Shown here piece after piece: positions 26,252 to 36,426 of a DNA stretch of 64,000 bases. This DNA is from Craterilacuibacter sinensis (GTDB taxonomy: Bacteria; Pseudomonadota; Gammaproteobacteria; Burkholderiales; Chromobacteriaceae), in contig NZ_WSSB01000001.1 in the NCBI RefSeq assembly GCF_009831765.1, positions 172,180 through 236,179 of the forward strand, given 5' to 3'. How positions within the stretch are numbered: the first letter of the stretch is position 1; the number at the start of each line of letters is the position of its first letter. The notes below the pieces were generated by a model, which saw only the letters and a program-made list of their open reading frames with translations, did not search any database and was not told the DNA's origin. The position numbers and the translations under genes were made by a program.

Positions 26252-27493
26252 GTGTCAAAACGCAGAGTCGTAATCACCGGCCTCGGTCAGGTGTCCCCGG
26301 TCGGTAACGATGTGGCTAGTGCATGGGCCACGCTGCTGGCTGGCAAGAGCGGCATTGGTCGTATTACCCGTTTCGATGCCAGTGATCTGGCGTGCCAGAT
26401 CGCCGGTGAAGTCAAAGACTTCGATATCACCCAATATATTCCTGCCAAGGATGCGCGCCGCATGGATGCTTTCATCCATTACGGTATCGCTGCGGCCTTG
26501 CAGGCCATTACCGATTCCGGTCTGGATGCGCACGAGCGTCTGGACAAGACCCGCGTCGGCGTCAATATCGGTTCCGGTATCGGCGGCTTGCCGCTGATCG
26601 AGGACACCGGTGTCGCCTTGATCGAGGGCGGCCCGCGCAAAATCGGCCCGTTCTTTATCCCCGGCTCGCTGATCAATATGATTGCCGGCCATGTGTCCAT
26701 CCTCAAGGGCTATCAGGGCCCGAGCTACGGCATTGTGTCGGCGTGCACTACCGGTGCGCATTGCATCGGTGACGCTGCGCGCGTGATCCAGTACGGCGAC
26801 GCGGATGTGATGGTGGCCGGTGGTGCCGAGTGCGCGATTGCCCGTCTGGGTATCGGCGGTTTTGCCGCCATGAAGGCGCTGTCCACCCGCAACGATGATC
26901 CGGCTGCTTCGTCCCGTCCTTGGGACAAGGGTCGCGACGGCTTTGTGATGGGTGAAGGCGCCGGCGTGCTGGTGCTGGAAGAGTATGAGCACGCGCTGGC
27001 GCGCGGGGCGACCATCTATGCCGAGCTTGCCGGTTTCGGCATGAGCTCGGACGCATACCATATCACGGCACCGAATGCGGAAGGCCCGGCTCGCGGCGTG
27101 AAAAACGCGCTCAAGGATGCCGGCGTCAACGCCGATGAGGTGGATTACGTCAATGCGCACGGCACCTCGACGCCGCTGGGCGACGCCAACGAAACTGCTG
27201 CGCTCAAGCTTGCCTTCGGCGACCATGCCCATAAGCTGGTGGTGAACTCGACCAAATCGATGACTGGCCACCTCTTGGGTGGCGCGGGCGGGGTGGAGGC
27301 GATCTACTCCATTCTGGCGCTGCATCATCAGGTTTCGCCGCCGACTATCAACTTGCAGGAGCAGGACTTCGAAGCCGGTTGCGACCTCGACTATGTGGCC
27401 AATACTGCGCGTGATATGAAGATCGATGTGGCCATCTCCAACTCCTTCGGTTTTGGTGGTACCAACGGTACGCTGGTATTCCGCAAGATCTGA
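26252..27493 (+). CDS. fabF: beta-ketoacyl-ACP synthase II
   Basis: Elongation condensing enzyme, 413 residues. The catalytic cysteine is Cys165 in VSACTTGAH; histidines in [11 protein letters not shown] and [12 protein letters not shown] complete the active site. The start is GTG (26252), preceded by AATGGAGAGTCCC. It is the last fab gene; a terminator follows at 27516. Confidence 0.97.
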   Translation: MSKRRVVITGLGQVSPVGNDVASAWATLLAGKSGIGRITRFDASDLACQIAGEVKDFDITQYIPAKDARRMDAFIHYGIAAALQAITDSGLDAHERLDKTRVGVNIGSGIGGLPLIEDTGVALIEGGPRKIGPFFIPGSLINMIAGHVSILKGYQGPSYGIVSACTTGAHCIGDAARVIQYGDADVMVAGGAECAIARLGIGGFAAMKALSTRNDDPAASSRPWDKGRDGFVMGEGAGVLVLEEYEHALARGATIYAELAGFGMSSDAYHITAPNAEGPARGVKNALKDAGVNADEVDYVNAHGTSTPLGDANETAALKLAFGDHAHKLVVNSTKSMTGHLLGGAGGVEAIYSILALHHQVSPPTINLQEQDFEAGCDLDYVANTARDMKIDVAISNSFGFGGTNGTLVFRKI

Positions 27494-27515
27494 CCGGACT
27501 GTCCGGCCTTGACGG

Positions 27516-27557
27516 AAAAAACCGCTGCGATACACTCGCGGCGGTTTTCTTTTTTTC
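27516..27557 (+). terminator. terminator of fabF
   Basis: AAAACCGC-T-GCG pairs with CGC-G-GCGGTTTT and is followed by CTTTTTTT. It ends 27 nt before the pabB start. Confidence 0.8.
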
Positions 27558-27583
27558 AGCCTGCGCCACCTTGCGGACGATAC

Positions 27584-28879
27584 ATGTTTAGCCGATTACT
27601 CGATTCAGTCCCTGATCTTCTGGCGCTTTATGCCGCCGACCGGGCCACTTTCCCCTATCTGTTGCAGTCTTCCGGCGACATGGGCTGGGACATCCTGTTT
27701 GCCCTGCCACAAGAGACCCGTATCTATCAGGGCGGGGAGGGGGCGGCTTTTGTGGCCGATCTGCGCGCCTTGCCGGTGGATACGTCCTTGCCGGCGCAGC
27801 ACCTGCCCTTTAGCGGCGGCTGGTTTGTTTATCTGGGCTATGACTTGCTGTCCGAATTCGAGCCTTCGGTGGCACCGGCGCTGGCCGACAGCTTTCCGCT
27901 GGCGGCATTGTCGCGCATTCCGGCGGCGGTTTTGGTCGAGCGTAGCAGCGGCCAGGCGACGCTGATGGCGGAAAGCGCCGAGCTGCTGGAAGATTTGCAG
28001 CTGCGGGTGCAGGCGTGTCCGGCTTTTGCTGCAAGGCCTGTACAGCTGGCTGCGCTGGAGGAAGATCCCCCGCACTGGTATACCGATGCCGTATTGCGCC
28101 TGAAGGATTACATCGTCGAAGGCGATGTGTTCCAAGTGAATATTTCGCGCGGCTGGCGTGCCGAGCTGGCCGCGGGATTGCGCGCTGCCGATCTGTATGC
28201 CGCCTTGCGTCTGGCCAATCCGGCGCCTTTTTCGGCGCTGGCTGATCTGGGGGGCGCCCAGATTGTCAGCTCCTCTCCCGAGCGTCTGGTGCGGGTGCGC
28301 GATGGCTGGGCTGATACGCGGCCGATTGCCGGCACCCATCCGCGCTCCAGGGATGCGGCCGAGGATGCGGCGCTTAAGCAGCGTCTGGCTGACAGCAGCA
28401 AGGAGCGCGCCGAGCATGTGATGCTGATCGATCTGGAGCGCAACGATCTGGGGCGGATTTCACAGCCGGGTACGGTCGAAGTGAACGAGCTGATGGCGAT
28501 CGCCAGCTATGCCTATGTGCATCATATCGAATCCAATGTACGCGGGCGCATCCGTCCCGATGTCACCCCGGTGGAGGTGCTGCGTGCGCTGTTTCCCGGC
28601 GGCACCATTACCGGTTGCCCCAAGGTGCGCACCATGCAGATTATCCGCGAGCTGGAGAACAGTGCGCGCCGTGCCTACACCGGCAGTCTGGGTTATCTGA
28701 ACCACGATGGCACGCTGGACCTGAATATCCTGATCCGTACCTTTATGCAGCAAGAGCAGCAGCTGCGCTTCCGGGCCGGTGGGGGTATCGTGGCCGACTC
28801 CGACCCCGAGCGCGAATTGCAGGAGACGCGGCACAAGGCGCGCGGCCTTTTGCGGGCACTGGGTGTGGAGCAAGCCTGA
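27584..28879 (+). CDS. pabB: aminodeoxychorismate synthase component I
   Basis: Chorismate-using enzyme of folate (p-aminobenzoate) synthesis, 431 residues, chorismate-binding fold. Seen: VFQVNISRGW, SSPERLVRV, AEHVMLIDLERNDLGR and the C-terminal GGTITGCPKVRTMQI. The loop reads PIAGTHPRS; in E. coli PabB the corresponding PIKGT lysine attacks chorismate, here it is Ala249 as in TrpE. The overlap with pabC supports the PabB assignment. ATG 27584 is used; the open frame from 27509 runs through the fabF terminator. The glutaminase partner PabA is not in the window. No N-terminal glutaminase domain is present. Confidence 0.88.
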   Translation: MFSRLLDSVPDLLALYAADRATFPYLLQSSGDMGWDILFALPQETRIYQGGEGAAFVADLRALPVDTSLPAQHLPFSGGWFVYLGYDLLSEFEPSVAPALADSFPLAALSRIPAAVLVERSSGQATLMAESAELLEDLQLRVQACPAFAARPVQLAALEEDPPHWYTDAVLRLKDYIVEGDVFQVNISRGWRAELAAGLRAADLYAALRLANPAPFSALADLGGAQIVSSSPERLVRVRDGWADTRPIAGTHPRSRDAAEDAALKQRLADSSKERAEHVMLIDLERNDLGRISQPGTVEVNELMAIASYAYVHHIESNVRGRIRPDVTPVEVLRALFPGGTITGCPKVRTMQIIRELENSARRAYTGSLGYLNHDGTLDLNILIRTFMQQEQQLRFRAGGGIVADSDPERELQETRHKARGLLRALGVEQA

Positions 28880-29688
28880 TGGTGCTGGTCAATGGCGAAC
28901 TTGCCGATACCCTGAGCGTGCATGACCGTGCACTGGCTTACGGTGATGGCGTCTATCGCACGCTGGAGCTGATCGACGGGCAGCCGCGGCTATGGCCGTG
29001 GCAGTGGGCGCGCTTGCAGGCGGATTGTGCTGCGCTGGCCTTGCCCTGCCCGGACGAGACGGTGTTGCTGGCCGAGCTTGCGCGTGCCGCATCCGGTCTG
29101 GCGCGCGCGGTGGCCAAGGTCACCATCAGCCGCGGTCAGGGGATGCGCGGCTACGCCATCCCTGTGGCTGCTGCGGGTAGCCGGGTGGTGGCGGTGAGTG
29201 CATGGAGTGGCTACCCGCCTGCCTGTGCCCGGGAGGGGATTGCTGCGCGCTGGTGCGATATGCGTCTGGCCATCCAGCCGCGCCTGGCCGGCATCAAGCA
29301 TTTGAACCGGCTGGAAAATGTTCTGGCGCGCTCGGAGTGGCAAGACCCGGTGCTGCGCGAGGGGCTGATGCTGGATAGCGAAGGCTATGTAGTGGAAGGC
29401 ACCATGAGCAATCTTTTTGTGCTGCGTGGTGGCGAGGTGCTGACCCCAGCGCTGGATCGTTGCGGCGTGAGCGGTGCGCTGCGTGCCTGGCTGCTGGATA
29501 GCTTGCCTGCGCTGGGGTATCTTCCGAAAGTGGTGCGCCTGTTGCCGCAGGATGTGCTGATGGCGGACGAGGTTTTTCTGTGCAATAGCCTGATCGGCAT
29601 CTGGTCGCTGGCAAGGCTGGATGAGCGCATCTGGGACGATTTTGCCCTGGCGCAGCGCCTGCAGGCGCGTCTTGCACGCGAGTCTTAA
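28879..29688 (+). CDS. pabC: 4-amino-4-deoxychorismate lyase
   Basis: A PLP enzyme of fold type IV that releases p-aminobenzoate and pyruvate from aminodeoxychorismate. The protein has 269 residues. VHDRALAYGDGVYRTLEL is the typical start region; the PLP lysine is Lys140 in GIKHLNRLENV, and EGTMSNLFVL binds the cofactor phosphate. The ATG shares its A with the pabB stop (TGATG), giving tight coupling of consecutive enzymes. It overlaps the convergent DUF4936 gene by 4 bp. Confidence 0.94.
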   Translation: MVLVNGELADTLSVHDRALAYGDGVYRTLELIDGQPRLWPWQWARLQADCAALALPCPDETVLLAELARAASGLARAVAKVTISRGQGMRGYAIPVAAAGSRVVAVSAWSGYPPACAREGIAARWCDMRLAIQPRLAGIKHLNRLENVLARSEWQDPVLREGLMLDSEGYVVEGTMSNLFVLRGGEVLTPALDRCGVSGALRAWLLDSLPALGYLPKVVRLLPQDVLMADEVFLCNSLIGIWSLARLDERIWDDFALAQRLQARLARES

Positions 29689-29975
29689 TCCTCGGTACCC
29701 TCAAGCGGCCAGTACTCAAACCATTCGGCATGGCGCTCGCCACAGGCTTCGTCTAGTCCATGGCAAGCCAGCAACTGCGCCAGTGCCTGTCCGAATACCT
29801 CGCGCTGTTTAATCCCCGGGTAGACTTCCATCCAGGTGTTCGCATCATCGCAGCGGCGCAATAACTGGCCCTGTATGCCGCTTTCCTGTGCCAGCGCCGC
29901 CTGCATGGCGCTTATTTTTTGCGCCAGTTTGGCCGTAGCTTGAGGTGGCCGGTAGTAGATGTAGAGGGATGTCAT
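29685..29975 (-). CDS. DUF4936-like small protein
   Basis: A 96-residue protein of unknown function, starting TSLYIYYRPP and containing WMEVYPGI and EWFEYWPLE, which matches the DUF4936 pattern known from Betaproteobacteria. No signal peptide or membrane helix. It converges on pabC with a 4-bp overlap and diverges from tyrA. Confidence 0.75.
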   Translation of the reverse strand: MTSLYIYYRPPQATAKLAQKISAMQAALAQESGIQGQLLRRCDDANTWMEVYPGIKQREVFGQALAQLLACHGLDEACGERHAEWFEYWPLEGTED

Positions 29976-30065
29976 CGTCGCTTACCGCTAATTCGCTTAT
30001 CATAGAGCGCATTCAATCATCGGATGGCGCGCTTGTGAAGGCGCCAGTGGCAAAACGGGGATAGC

Positions 30066-30956
30066 GTGGCGGAACAAGGGGCGATAGGAACATTGGTGGT
30101 GGCCGGGGTCGGCCTGATCGGCGGCTCGCTGGCGCTGGCGGCACGCCATGCCGGCCGGGTCGGTCGGGTCATCGGTGTCGGGCGCTCGCCGGCCAATATG
30201 CAGCGCGCGCTGGAGTTGGGCGTGGTGGACGAGGTGAGCCACGATATCGCCGAGGCTTGCGCGCGTGCCGACATGGTGCTGCTGGCAACGCCAGTGGGAC
30301 AGATGGCGGCGCTGATGCGCGCCATGGCGCCGGTGCTGCCCGCGCATACCATTGTGACCGATGCCGGCAGTACCAAGGGTGATGTGGCGGCGCTGATGCG
30401 CGCATGTCTGCCGGCGCAGCTGGCGCATTGCGTACCGGCGCACCCGATTGCCGGCTCGGATCTGTCGGGGGCGGCGGCGGCCCAGTATGGCCTGTACCAG
30501 AACCGCAAGGTGGTGTTGACGCCTTTGCCTGAAACGGCTGCCGCAGCGGTGGAGGCTGTGCGCACCCTGTGGCAGGCATGTGGTGCCAGTGTGCATGAAA
30601 TGAGTGCGGCCGAGCACGACAGCGTATTTGCCAGCGTGTCGCATCTGCCGCATGTGCTGGCTTTTGCCTTTGTCGACATGATTGCGGCGCACCCGGATGC
30701 GGCGCGCCGTTTTGATTTTGCTGCCACCGGCTTTCGGGATTTCACCCGTATCGCCGGCTCTCATCCCGAGATGTGGCGCGATATCGCGCTGGCCAACCGC
30801 GATGCCCTGCTGGCCGAGCTGGCCGACTACCAGGCACAGCTGGCAACGCTGGAGGCGCTGATCGCGAGTGCCGACGCCGATGCCATGCAGCAGTTGTTTG
30901 AGCGGGCGCGTCATGCCCGCCTTGCCTGGCACCAGCGCTTTGTGCGCGGCAACTGA
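30066..30956 (+). CDS. tyrA: prephenate (arogenate/cyclohexadienyl) dehydrogenase
   Basis: Oxidative decarboxylation of prephenate to 4-hydroxyphenylpyruvate in tyrosine synthesis. The protein has 296 residues. The NAD-binding loop GVGLIGGSLAL is near the N-terminus, followed by TDAGSTKGDV and the catalytic-histidine motif PAHPIAGSDLSG. It starts with GTG 30066 after a weak AAACGGGGATA. No chorismate mutase domain is fused. In related genomes tyrA usually precedes aroA-cmk-rpsA on the same strand; here the next three genes are on the other strand. Confidence 0.94.
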   Translation: MAEQGAIGTLVVAGVGLIGGSLALAARHAGRVGRVIGVGRSPANMQRALELGVVDEVSHDIAEACARADMVLLATPVGQMAALMRAMAPVLPAHTIVTDAGSTKGDVAALMRACLPAQLAHCVPAHPIAGSDLSGAAAAQYGLYQNRKVVLTPLPETAAAAVEAVRTLWQACGASVHEMSAAEHDSVFASVSHLPHVLAFAFVDMIAAHPDAARRFDFAATGFRDFTRIAGSHPEMWRDIALANRDALLAELADYQAQLATLEALIASADADAMQQLFERARHARLAWHQRFVRGN

Positions 30957-30977
30957 TGCCAGAGCTTGCCGCTTGTT

Positions 30978-31529
30978 TCAGTCCGGTTTTTGCTGCCCGC
31001 CCATGCGCGTAAGGGTGTCGTCCTTGATCCGGTAGTGGTGCCATAGCGCGGCAGCGATATGCGCCAGCATCAGCCACAACACCACATTGCCCAGCGTCTC
31101 GTGTATTTCCTTGATGTCGTGGGACAGTGCGTCATCGACACCGAATAATTGCGGCAGCGGCAGGCTGAACAGGTGGACGGTGGCATCGCCGGCCTGCAAG
31201 GACCACAGGCCGAAGACGGGGGTGATGACCATTAAGGCGTACAGCGTCCAGTGGATGATATGGGCCAGCAGCATGTCCAGCGCGCTGGGGGGCGGGGTGA
31301 TGGCCGGTAGCTTATTGCCCAGCCGCCATACGATGCGTGGCAGCACCAGCAGGAAAATGATGATGCCGAAGTTGATATGCCACAGCCACAGCTCGACCCG
31401 TGCTTCCGACTGCCTGGGGAAAAAATCCTTGATCTGCGCCAGCGAAAGCACAATGATCACGGCCAGCGCGCTGAGCCAGTGAAAAGCACGGGCTACGCTG
31501 CCGTAGCTATGGCGACTATTGAAGAGCAT
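30978..31529 (-). CDS. cytochrome b561 family protein
   Basis: A 183-residue four-helix membrane protein that carries haem b and transfers electrons from the quinol pool. Histidines suited to haem ligation occur in ARAFHWLSA, ELWLWHINFG, LAHIIHWTLY and LMLAHIAAALWHHY. It resembles the CybB type (superoxide:ubiquinone oxidoreductase-like) by length. It is the last gene of a minus-strand block with the MazG-like gene and aroA. Confidence 0.9.
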   Translation of the reverse strand: MLFNSRHSYGSVARAFHWLSALAVIIVLSLAQIKDFFPRQSEARVELWLWHINFGIIIFLLVLPRIVWRLGNKLPAITPPPSALDMLLAHIIHWTLYALMVITPVFGLWSLQAGDATVHLFSLPLPQLFGVDDALSHDIKEIHETLGNVVLWLMLAHIAAALWHHYRIKDDTLTRMGGQQKPD

Positions 31530-31592
31530 GGGTTTTTTCCTTTTTTTACTCTTTCAGTCTTACCATTAAAGCAGCTGCCCGCCGTCTTTGTA

Positions 31593-32018
31593 TCAGGATT
31601 TCTCACAGGCCTGACGGATGATCGCCTCCTTGTCGGCCGGCTGCCAGCCCGGCGGTTTCAACAACTTGCCGTCGCTGCGGCGCAGCACCTTGCCGTCGGT
31701 ACTTTTTGCGAGATTGGCCGCATGGATGGCATTGAACATGGCTTCCAGCGGCAAGCCTTGTGACAGCAGCAGTCCGGCCAATACATTCAGCACATCGACC
31801 CCTTCGGCTGCCAGTTCTGCGCGGGCGCGCTGCAGTGCGGCACTGTCACCCGTATCCACCGCCTTGTAGTCAGCCAGCGCCTGGCTGAACTCCTGCCATT
31901 CCTCCGTCAGCATGGTGTCCCAGAGCGCCAGACGCTGCGGCAGGTATTCGGGTGTATCAGGAATGGGGAAGTCGAAGCGCTGCATGAAGTCGCGACGCGC
32001 AGCAAAAAAGTCGCTCAT
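31593..32018 (-). CDS. MazG-like / PRA-PH family nucleotide pyrophosphohydrolase
   Basis: A 141-residue all-alpha protein. The EEWQEFSQAL motif and the downstream E-x2-D (ELAAEGVDVLNVLAGLL) are the metal-binding pattern of the all-alpha NTP pyrophosphatase superfamily. NAIHAANLAKSTDGKVLRRSDGKLLKPPGW is typical of phosphoribosyl-ATP pyrophosphohydrolase-like proteins. There is no histidine cluster nearby, so a HisE role is unlikely. ATG 32018 is used rather than 32057. The substrate is unknown. Confidence 0.82.
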   Translation of the reverse strand: MSDFFAARRDFMQRFDFPIPDTPEYLPQRLALWDTMLTEEWQEFSQALADYKAVDTGDSAALQRARAELAAEGVDVLNVLAGLLLSQGLPLEAMFNAIHAANLAKSTDGKVLRRSDGKLLKPPGWQPADKEAIIRQACEKS

Positions 32019-32082
32019 GGAGGGCCTCTGGTGGCTTAAGAAAAACGGCTGCCGCAAGGCAGCCGTAGCATCGGAAACGGGT

Positions 32083-33375
32083 TTAGTCAGCTTCGGTCAG
32101 CGAGGCCAGTGCGTCGAAATAGCCGGGGAAGGTCTTGGCGACGCAGTCCGGGTCATTGATGGTGACCGGCGTGCCTATCAGCGAAACCAGCGAGAAGCAC
32201 ATGGCCATGCGGTGGTCGTCGTAAGTGTCTATCTGTGCATTGGCGGTGAGTTTTTCCGCTGGTGTGATGCGGATGAAATCCTGCCCTTCTTCCACCGTGG
32301 CGCCGAGCTTTCTCAGCTCGGTGGCCATGGCCGACAGTCTGTCGGTTTCCTTGACGCGCCAGCTCTCGATATTGCGCAAGGTAGTCGTGCCTTCGGCCGC
32401 CAGCGCAGCAACTGCCAGGGTCATGGCCGCATCCGGGATATGATTGACATCCAGATCGATGGCTTGCAGCGGTCCTTGCGCGGCGGCTTCTATCCAGTTG
32501 TCGCCCATGCTGATCTTGGCACCCATCTGCGAGAGCGCTTCGGCAAATTTTACATCGCCCTGTATGCTGTTGCGCCCGACACCGCTCACCCGTACCGGGC
32601 CACCGCCCAGCAGGCCTGCCGCCAAAAAATAGGACGCGCTGGAGGCATCGCCCTCGACATGGATTTCGCCCGGGGACAGATAGCTTTGCCCGCCGGCAAT
32701 GGTAAAGCGCTGCCAGCCCTTGCGTTCGACCACGACGCCGAAGCGCGCCATCAGTTTGAGCGTGATCTCGATATAGGGCTTGGAAATCAGCTCGCCTATC
32801 ACCTCGACCGTGACGGTGCTGCCAGTGAGCGGTAGCGCCATCAAGAGTGCCGTCAGAAACTGGCTGGACACATTGCCTTTGACCGGAATCACCACATGGG
32901 TGTCGATATGGCCCGGGGCGATGGCCAGTGGAGGATAGCCTTTAGTGCCCTGATAGCGGATATCGGCACCGGCCACCTTGAGTGCGTCGACCAGGTCGCC
33001 TATCGGGCGCTCATGCATGCGCGCAACACCCGAGAGCTGGTAGTGGCCGTTCATCAAGGCCAGTGCGGCGGTCAGCGGGCGAAAGGCGGTGCCGGCGTTG
33101 CCCAGGAATAGTTCGGCATTCTTGACCGGAAACTCGCCACCGGCACCTTGCACCAGAAAGTCGCGGCTTTCGCCCTGGCGTTCGATCTTGACACCCAGCA
33201 GGCCAAGGGCGCCCAGCATATGGCTGATGTCGTCTGCGTCCAGAAGGCCGCAGACACGCGTGCTGCCGTGCGCCAGCGCCGCCAGCAGCAGGGTGCGGTT
33301 GGAAATGCTTTTGGAACCGGGCAATTCGACGGTTCCGGCGATACGGGCTATCGGTGCAAGATGAAGCTGTTTCAT
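32083..33375 (-). CDS. aroA: 3-phosphoshikimate 1-carboxyvinyltransferase (EPSP synthase)
   Basis: Transfers enolpyruvyl from PEP to shikimate-3-phosphate in the chorismate pathway. The protein has 430 residues. The PEP-site motif [17 protein letters not shown] is near the N-terminus, [17 protein letters not shown] follows, and DDHRMAMCF is near the C-terminus. ATG 33375 follows a short purine-poor leader. The gene is inverted relative to tyrA and cmk, its normal co-directional neighbours. The gap to cmk (33376-33533) must hold divergent promoters. Confidence 0.97.
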   Translation of the reverse strand: MKQLHLAPIARIAGTVELPGSKSISNRTLLLAALAHGSTRVCGLLDADDISHMLGALGLLGVKIERQGESRDFLVQGAGGEFPVKNAELFLGNAGTAFRPLTAALALMNGHYQLSGVARMHERPIGDLVDALKVAGADIRYQGTKGYPPLAIAPGHIDTHVVIPVKGNVSSQFLTALLMALPLTGSTVTVEVIGELISKPYIEITLKLMARFGVVVERKGWQRFTIAGGQSYLSPGEIHVEGDASSASYFLAAGLLGGGPVRVSGVGRNSIQGDVKFAEALSQMGAKISMGDNWIEAAAQGPLQAIDLDVNHIPDAAMTLAVAALAAEGTTTLRNIESWRVKETDRLSAMATELRKLGATVEEGQDFIRITPAEKLTANAQIDTYDDHRMAMCFSLVSLIGTPVTINDPDCVAKTFPGYFDALASLTEAD

Positions 33376-33533
33376 GACGAGATGCAAAATCCTGGTAGTG
33401 GCTGTGCCGGTTAATTAAGGGCGAGCGGGTGCCGGAATGTGGCCGTCCGGCAGTTCGCTGGGCTAGAATCTTCTTTTTAGTCAGGTCGGAGCGCGCATTG
33501 ATGGCGGCTCCGCAGGAAAGAAGTTAAACGATC

Positions 33534-34190
33534 ATGACGATTGCTGTCATCACTATTGATGGTCCATCCGCTTCGGGTAAGGGGACGGTGGCTGCCTTGG
33601 TTGCGGCAAAACTGGGTTTTGCCTATCTGGATTCGGGTGCCTTATACCGTTTGACAGCACTTTATGCGCAGCGCTGTGGCACAAGCTGGAGCGACGAAGC
33701 AGGCGTGGCGGCTCTGGCCCGTACCTTGCCGGCCGAATTTCGTGATGGCGGAGTGTATCTGGCTGGCGAGGCGGTTGACGATGCGATCCGGGCCGAGGAA
33801 ATCGGCATGGGTGCATCCGCCATTGCCGCCCTGCCTTTGGTGCGTGAGGCTTTGCTGGAGCGCCAGCGTGCCTACCGGGTGGCACCGGGTCTGGTGACCG
33901 ATGGTCGCGACATGGGTTCGGTGGTTTTTCCCGATGCCAGCCTCAAGGTTTTCCTGACTGCAGATGCTCAGGTTAGAGCCGACCGGCGCTATAAACAGTT
34001 GATAAGCAAGGAAGATTCTGCTAATCTGCCGCGCATTCTGCAGGACATCACCGAGCGGGACGCACGCGATGCGGCCCGCAGTGTGGCGCCACTGCGGCAG
34101 GAGCCGGATGCCCGTCTTCTCGATACCAGCGAAATGACAGTCGACCTTGCAGTGGCGGCAGTGCTGGGCTGGTTCGAGCAGTCGGTCTGA
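33534..34190 (+). CDS. cmk: cytidylate kinase
   Basis: Phosphorylates CMP and dCMP; 218 residues. The P-loop-like GPSASGKGT is at residues about 10-18; [13 protein letters not shown] and the lid arginines of [14 protein letters not shown] are visible. ATG 33534 is the start; AGGAAAGAAG lies upstream. A TAGAAT (33464-33469) is a possible -10 with a weak -35. It precedes rpsA, the usual cmk-rpsA-ihfB order. Confidence 0.96.
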   Translation: MTIAVITIDGPSASGKGTVAALVAAKLGFAYLDSGALYRLTALYAQRCGTSWSDEAGVAALARTLPAEFRDGGVYLAGEAVDDAIRAEEIGMGASAIAALPLVREALLERQRAYRVAPGLVTDGRDMGSVVFPDASLKVFLTADAQVRADRRYKQLISKEDSANLPRILQDITERDARDAARSVAPLRQEPDARLLDTSEMTVDLAVAAVLGWFEQSV

Positions 34191-34292
34191 TCCGGCCATT
34201 GAGTTTGTAGTACCCGTCTGTCCGATGTCGGCCAGACGTTTGACCAACCCTAACCCCGCGTGTCGCAAGGCATGCACGTGTGAGTAATCTTA

Positions 34293-35996
34293 ATGACTAC
34301 CTCCGCTATGGAAAACTTCGCCCAACTGTTTGAAGAATCCCTGGAACTCCAGGAAATGCGCATTGGCGAAGTGATCACTGCCGAAGTTATCGGCATTGAT
34401 TCCAACTTTGTAACCGTGAACGCCGGCCTGAAGTCCGAGTCGCTGGTTCCGGTCGAAGAATTCAAGAACGACAACGGTGAAGTCGAAGTCAAGATCGGTG
34501 ATTTCGTCACCGTTGCGATCGACGCCATCGAAAACGGCTTTGGTGAAACCAAGCTGTCGCGTGAAAAAGCCAAGCGTCTGGCGGCCTGGATTGATCTGGA
34601 AGAGGCTCTGGAAGCCGGCAAGATCCTGTCCGGTCTGATCAGCGGCAAGGTCAAGGGTGGTCTGACCGTTATGGTCAACGGCATCCGCGCCTTCCTGCCA
34701 GGTTCCCTGGTTGACGTGCGTCCAGTCAAGGACACCACTCCATACGAGAACAAGCAGGTTGAGTTCAAGGTTATCAAGCTGGATCGCAAGCGCAACAACG
34801 TGGTTGTTTCGCGTCGCGCCGTGCTGGAAGAGACCCTGGGCGAAGAGCGCAAGGCGCTGCTGGAAACCCTGCGCGAAGGCGTTGTGGTTAAAGGTATCGT
34901 CAAGAACATCACCGACTACGGTGCATTCGTTGATCTGGGCGGCATCGATGGCCTGCTGCATATCACCGATCTGGCATGGCGTCGTGTGAAGCACCCATCC
35001 GAAGTTCTGGCCGTTGGCGATGAAGTTGAAGCCAAGGTTCTGAAGTTCGATCAAGAGAAGAACCGTGTATCCCTCGGCCTGAAGCAGCTGGGTGATGATC
35101 CATGGGTTGGTCTGTCCCGTCGCTATCCGTCCGGCACCCGCCTGTTCGGTAAAGTGACCAACCTGACCGACTACGGTTCTTTCGTTGAGATCGAACAGGG
35201 TATCGAAGGTCTGGTTCACGTGTCCGAAATGGACTGGACCAACAAGAACGTTCACCCATCCAAGGTTGTTCAGGTTGGTGACGAAGTTGAAGTCATGATC
35301 CTCGAGATCGACGAAGAGCGTCGTCGTATCAGCCTGGGTATGAAGCAGTGCCAGGCTAACCCTTGGGACGAGTTCGAGCAGAACTTCAAGAAGGGCGACA
35401 AGATCTCCGGCGCCATCAAGTCGATCACCGACTTCGGCGTATTCGTTGGTCTGCCAGGCGGCATCGACGGTCTGGTTCACCTGTCCGACCTGTCCTGGAG
35501 CGAAACCAGCGAAGAAGCTGTTCGCCGCTTCAAGAAGGGTGACGAAGTCGAGGCTGTTGTTCTGTCCATCGACGTTGAGAAAGAGCGCATCTCGCTGGGT
35601 ATCAAGCAGCTCGAAGGCGATCCGTTCAACAACTACGTGGCCATGAACGACAAGGGCGCGCTGGTGAACGGCGTAGTCAAGACTATCGATGCCAAGGGCG
35701 CCGTCATTGCGCTGGACAGCGATGTTGAAGGCTACCTGCGTGCTTCCGAAGTGTCGCGTGACCGTGTCGAAGACATGCGTACCGTGATGAAGGAAGGCGA
35801 TGCCGTCGAAGCGCTGATTATCGCTGTGGATCGCAAGACCCGCTCGATCAGCCTGTCGATCAAAGCCAAGGATGCACAGGACGAGACCGCAGCTATGCGT
35901 AACCTGACTGCCACTTCCGAAGCTAACGTCAGCGCTGGTACCACCAGCCTGGGCGCGCTGCTGAAGGCTAAGCTGTCCGGTAGCAACAACGAATAA
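34293..35996 (+). CDS. rpsA: 30S ribosomal protein S1
   Basis: An RNA-binding ribosomal protein of 567 residues with six S1 (OB-fold) repeats. The repeat signature appears as [37 protein letters not shown] and [19 protein letters not shown] in the central and later repeats. The start [18 protein letters not shown] is typical of Betaproteobacteria. Codon use is strongly biased to abundant tRNAs (CTG, CGT, GGT), as expected for high expression. The 102-nt gap after cmk may hold an autoregulatory leader. Confidence 0.97.
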   Translation: MTTSAMENFAQLFEESLELQEMRIGEVITAEVIGIDSNFVTVNAGLKSESLVPVEEFKNDNGEVEVKIGDFVTVAIDAIENGFGETKLSREKAKRLAAWIDLEEALEAGKILSGLISGKVKGGLTVMVNGIRAFLPGSLVDVRPVKDTTPYENKQVEFKVIKLDRKRNNVVVSRRAVLEETLGEERKALLETLREGVVVKGIVKNITDYGAFVDLGGIDGLLHITDLAWRRVKHPSEVLAVGDEVEAKVLKFDQEKNRVSLGLKQLGDDPWVGLSRRYPSGTRLFGKVTNLTDYGSFVEIEQGIEGLVHVSEMDWTNKNVHPSKVVQVGDEVEVMILEIDEERRRISLGMKQCQANPWDEFEQNFKKGDKISGAIKSITDFGVFVGLPGGIDGLVHLSDLSWSETSEEAVRRFKKGDEVEAVVLSIDVEKERISLGIKQLEGDPFNNYVAMNDKGALVNGVVKTIDAKGAVIALDSDVEGYLRASEVSRDRVEDMRTVMKEGDAVEALIIAVDRKTRSISLSIKAKDAQDETAAMRNLTATSEANVSAGTTSLGALLKAKLSGSNNE

Positions 35997-36004
35997 GTTG
36001 CGTC

Positions 36005-36298
36005 ATGACCAAGTCTGAGCTGATTGCGAGGCTGTCAGAGCGTTATCCTCAGTTGGTCTCCAAAGACGCTGAGCTGGCCGTCAAAACCATACTGGATGCG
36101 ATGGCCGGCAGCTTGGCTCAGGGTGAGCGGATCGAGATCCGCGGTTTCGGTAGTTTCGATTTGAACTATCGTCCGCCGCGGGTCGGTCGTAATCCCAAGT
36201 CGGGTAGCAGCGTTGCCGTTCCTGAGAAGTACGTGCCTCATTTCAAGGCGGGCAAGGAACTGCGTGAACGTGTCGATTTGTCCGAACAGACAAGCTGA
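36005..36298 (+). CDS. ihfB: integration host factor beta subunit
   Basis: A nucleoid protein of the HU/IHF family that bends DNA as a heterodimer with IhfA. The 97-residue protein begins [10 protein letters not shown] and has the DNA-intercalating arm region [10 protein letters not shown] with its proline, plus the [10 protein letters not shown] core. It starts 8 bp after the rpsA stop, the conserved arrangement. A strong terminator follows. Confidence 0.97.
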   Translation: MTKSELIARLSERYPQLVSKDAELAVKTILDAMAGSLAQGERIEIRGFGSFDLNYRPPRVGRNPKSGSSVAVPEKYVPHFKAGKELRERVDLSEQTS

Positions 36299-36318
36299 CA
36301 CTTGCTTTGACTTGCTCT

Positions 36319-36355
36319 AAAAACGCCGCACCTTCATGGTGCGGCGTTTTCTTTT
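36319..36355 (+). terminator. terminator after ihfB
   Basis: AAACGCCGCACC pairs perfectly with GGTGCGGCGTTT around TTCAT (12 bp), followed by TCTTTTG. Confidence 0.92.
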
Positions 36356-36426
36356 GTACGCTGGTGCTTGGGGGCAGGGGGCGGATTCGTTTACACTTCA
36401 GGCCATAAATCGTCGTGAGTGAGCCC

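Noticed and set aside
33497-33525. 8-codon ORF in the cmk leader
   Set aside because: Too short, no strong ribosome binding site and no regulatory structure to support it.
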